Program-made: the position numbers and the translations under genes
Notes under the pieces: generated by a model
What the model was told of the DNA's origin: nothing
The model's input: only the letters and a program-made list of their open reading frames with translations
The model's database searches: none
Assembly (NCBI GenBank): GCA_963812415.1
Contig: CAWEVH010000040.1
Location: forward strand, 1 to 64,000
DNA: 64,000 bases
Origin: JACVRW01 sp963812415
GTDB lineage: Bacteria > Actinomycetota > Thermoleophilia > Solirubrobacterales > Thermoleophilaceae
Direction: 5' to 3'
Shown here: positions 62,815-64,000 of the stretch, piece by piece
How positions within the stretch are numbered: the stretch's first letter is position 1
How the letters are laid out: each line of letters begins with the position of its first letter

Positions 62815-64000
62815 CTAGATCTTGTTGCGTTCGAGCAGCTTCTTGCCGATCACCATGCGCTGGATCTCGGAGGTGCCCTCGCCGATCAGGAGCAGCGGGG
62901 CATCGCGGTACAGGCGCTCGATCTCGTACTCCTTGGAGTAGCCGTAGCCGCCGTGGATGCGGAAGGCCTCCTCCACGACCTCCTTGCCGATCTCGGAGGC
63001 GAACAGCTTGGCCATGCCCGCCTCGAGGTCGGAGCGCTGTCCGGCGTCCTTCATGCGCGCCGCCTTGAGCGTGAGCAGGCGCGCGGCCTCGATCTTCGTC
63101 GCCATGTCGGCGAGCTTGAACTGGATCGCCTGATGGCCCGCGATCGGCCTACCGAAGGTCTTGCGCTCCTGCGAGTAGCGCAGGGCGAGCTCGAGCGCCC
63201 GCTGGGCGATGCCCACGCCGCGCGCGGCCACGTTCACGCGACCCACCTCGAGCGCGTCCATCATCTGAGCGAAGCCCTTGCCGAGCCCGTTCTCCTCGCC
63301 ACCCAGGATGCGCTCGGGCGGGCAGCGGAAGCCGTCGTAGACGAGCTCGGTCGACTCGACGCCCTTGTAGCCCATCTTCTTGATCTTGGGTGGCACGGTC
63401 AGGCCGTCGTTCTCCGCCTGCCAGGGCGTCTTCTCGGTGAGGAAGCAGGTCATGCCCTTGTAGGCCGGCTCGGCCTTCGGGTCGCTCTTCACCAGCACGA
63501 ACACGAGTCCCGAGCCGAGCCCGTTGGTGACCCACATCTTCTGTCCGTTCAGCTCCCAGTCGCCGCCGTCGGTCTTCCTGGCGGTCGACTTGATGCCCTG
63601 GACGTCCGAGCCGCACTCGGGCTCGGAGAGCGAGAAGGCCGCGCGCAGCTCACCGGTCGCCATCTGCGGGAGGAAGTGCTCCTTCTGCTCGTCGGTCCCG
63701 AACTTCATCAGCAGGTACGAGCCGATGAAGTGCGTGTTCACGATGCCGGAGACCGAGATCCAGCCGCGCGAGAGCTCCTCGACGATCATCGCGTAGGTGG
63801 TGAGGTCGAGGCCCATCCCGCCGTACTCCTCGGGGATCGTCACGCCGAACAGGCCGAGCTCCTTCATCTGCTCCACGACCGCCTCCGGGAAGGTGTCCTC
63901 GTGGTCGTGCTTCTCGGCGATCGGGATGACCTCGTTGTCGACGAACTGGCGGACCATCTCGGTGATGGCCTGCTGCTCCTCGGTCTTCTCGGTGTAGGCG
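62815..64000 (-). CDS. Acyl-CoA dehydrogenase (5' end outside window)
   Basis: At least 395 residues; the open frame runs past the window edge, and the internal ATG at 63957 is probably not the start because AYTEKTEEQQAITE precedes it in frame. FAD-dependent dehydrogenation of an acyl-CoA. Motifs: FGVTIPEEYGGMGLDLTTYA, AAFSLSEPECGSDVQGIKS, MWVTNGLGSGLVFVLV, SQERKTFGRPIAGHQAIQFK, FRIHGGYGYSKEYEIERLYR and GEGTSEIQRMVIGKKLL. Short-chain or branched acyl-CoA substrates are likely; methylsuccinyl-CoA is a candidate given the ethylmalonyl-CoA genes in the window. Confidence 0.92.
   Translation of the reverse strand, partial: AYTEKTEEQQAITEMVRQFVDNEVIPIAEKHDHEDTFPEAVVEQMKELGLFGVTIPEEYGGMGLDLTTYAMIVEELSRGWISVSGIVNTHFIGSYLLMKFGTDEQKEHFLPQMATGELRAAFSLSEPECGSDVQGIKSTARKTDGGDWELNGQKMWVTNGLGSGLVFVLVKSDPKAEPAYKGMTCFLTEKTPWQAENDGLTVPPKIKKMGYKGVESTELVYDGFRCPPERILGGEENGLGKGFAQMMDALEVGRVNVAARGVGIAQRALELALRYSQERKTFGRPIAGHQAIQFKLADMATKIEAARLLTLKAARMKDAGQRSDLEAGMAKLFASEIGKEVVEEAFRIHGGYGYSKEYEIERLYRDAPLLLIGEGTSEIQRMVIGKKLLERNKI

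Overview
The window is a stretch of a very GC-rich (about 70 %) actinobacterial chromosome. The F420 biosynthesis genes (cofD, cofC, cofE and a fused fbiC), a DUF222/HNH gene with a LexA box, crotonyl-CoA carboxylase/reductase, a class E sortase, and a secreted beta-helix protein with a C-terminal domain of a kind I associate with Solirubrobacter relatives together suggest class Thermoleophilia (Solirubrobacterales or Gaiellales). That assignment is inference. No rRNA, tRNA, CRISPR array, insertion sequence or prophage was seen.

Layout. 1-6.5 kb: four secreted LVIVD-repeat proteins, three on the minus strand and one on the plus strand. 6.5-15.5 kb: acyl-CoA carboxylase beta subunit, CopC-CopD-like protein, enoyl-CoA hydratase, two transporters, HMG-CoA lyase and an SDR. 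15.6-22.7 kb: an SDR followed by cofD, cofC and cofE, then mmsA and fbiC on the other strand. 22.7-27.3 kb: an orphan substrate-binding lipoprotein and a minus-strand metal operon (multicopper oxidase, ZIP transporter, DtxR-type regulator, two small proteins) with a DtxR-like operator at its head. 27.3-39.6 kb: ygfZ, plsC, a coiled-coil nuclease-like protein, marR plus an MFS exporter, ccr, clpS, a metallo-hydrolase, ethylmalonyl-CoA mutase and meaB. 39.7-52.4 kb: a DUF222/HNH gene under a LexA box, an F420-type LLM oxidoreductase, CaiB, a ThDP enzyme, FUSC, an aldehyde dehydrogenase, pckG, a sortase with a tiny LPFTG protein, and a MaoC hydratase. 52.4-60.8 kb: beta-helix protein, malyl-CoA lyase, DMT transporter, a succinyl-CoA-ligase-like pair, a short ferredoxin-like protein, a thioesterase, an FAD oxidase and a small protein of unknown function. 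60.8-64 kb: a fifth LVIVD protein carrying a protease-associated domain, and an acyl-CoA dehydrogenase that runs off the window.

How the genes fit together. ccr, ethylmalonyl-CoA mutase, meaB, a Chloroflexus-type malyl-CoA/beta-methylmalyl-CoA lyase, a MaoC hydratase, an acyl-CoA dehydrogenase and an acyl-CoA carboxylase subunit cover most of the ethylmalonyl-CoA route of C2 assimilation, spread over several transcription units. PEP carboxykinase would feed gluconeogenesis. The F420 genes would supply the LLM oxidoreductase at 41.4 kb.

Quality warning. At least a dozen genes are split by single-base frameshifts (both signs, almost never by nonsense codons), most heavily the LVIVD genes. This pattern fits residual indel errors in the assembly better than gene decay, so I give the inferred full extents of these genes.
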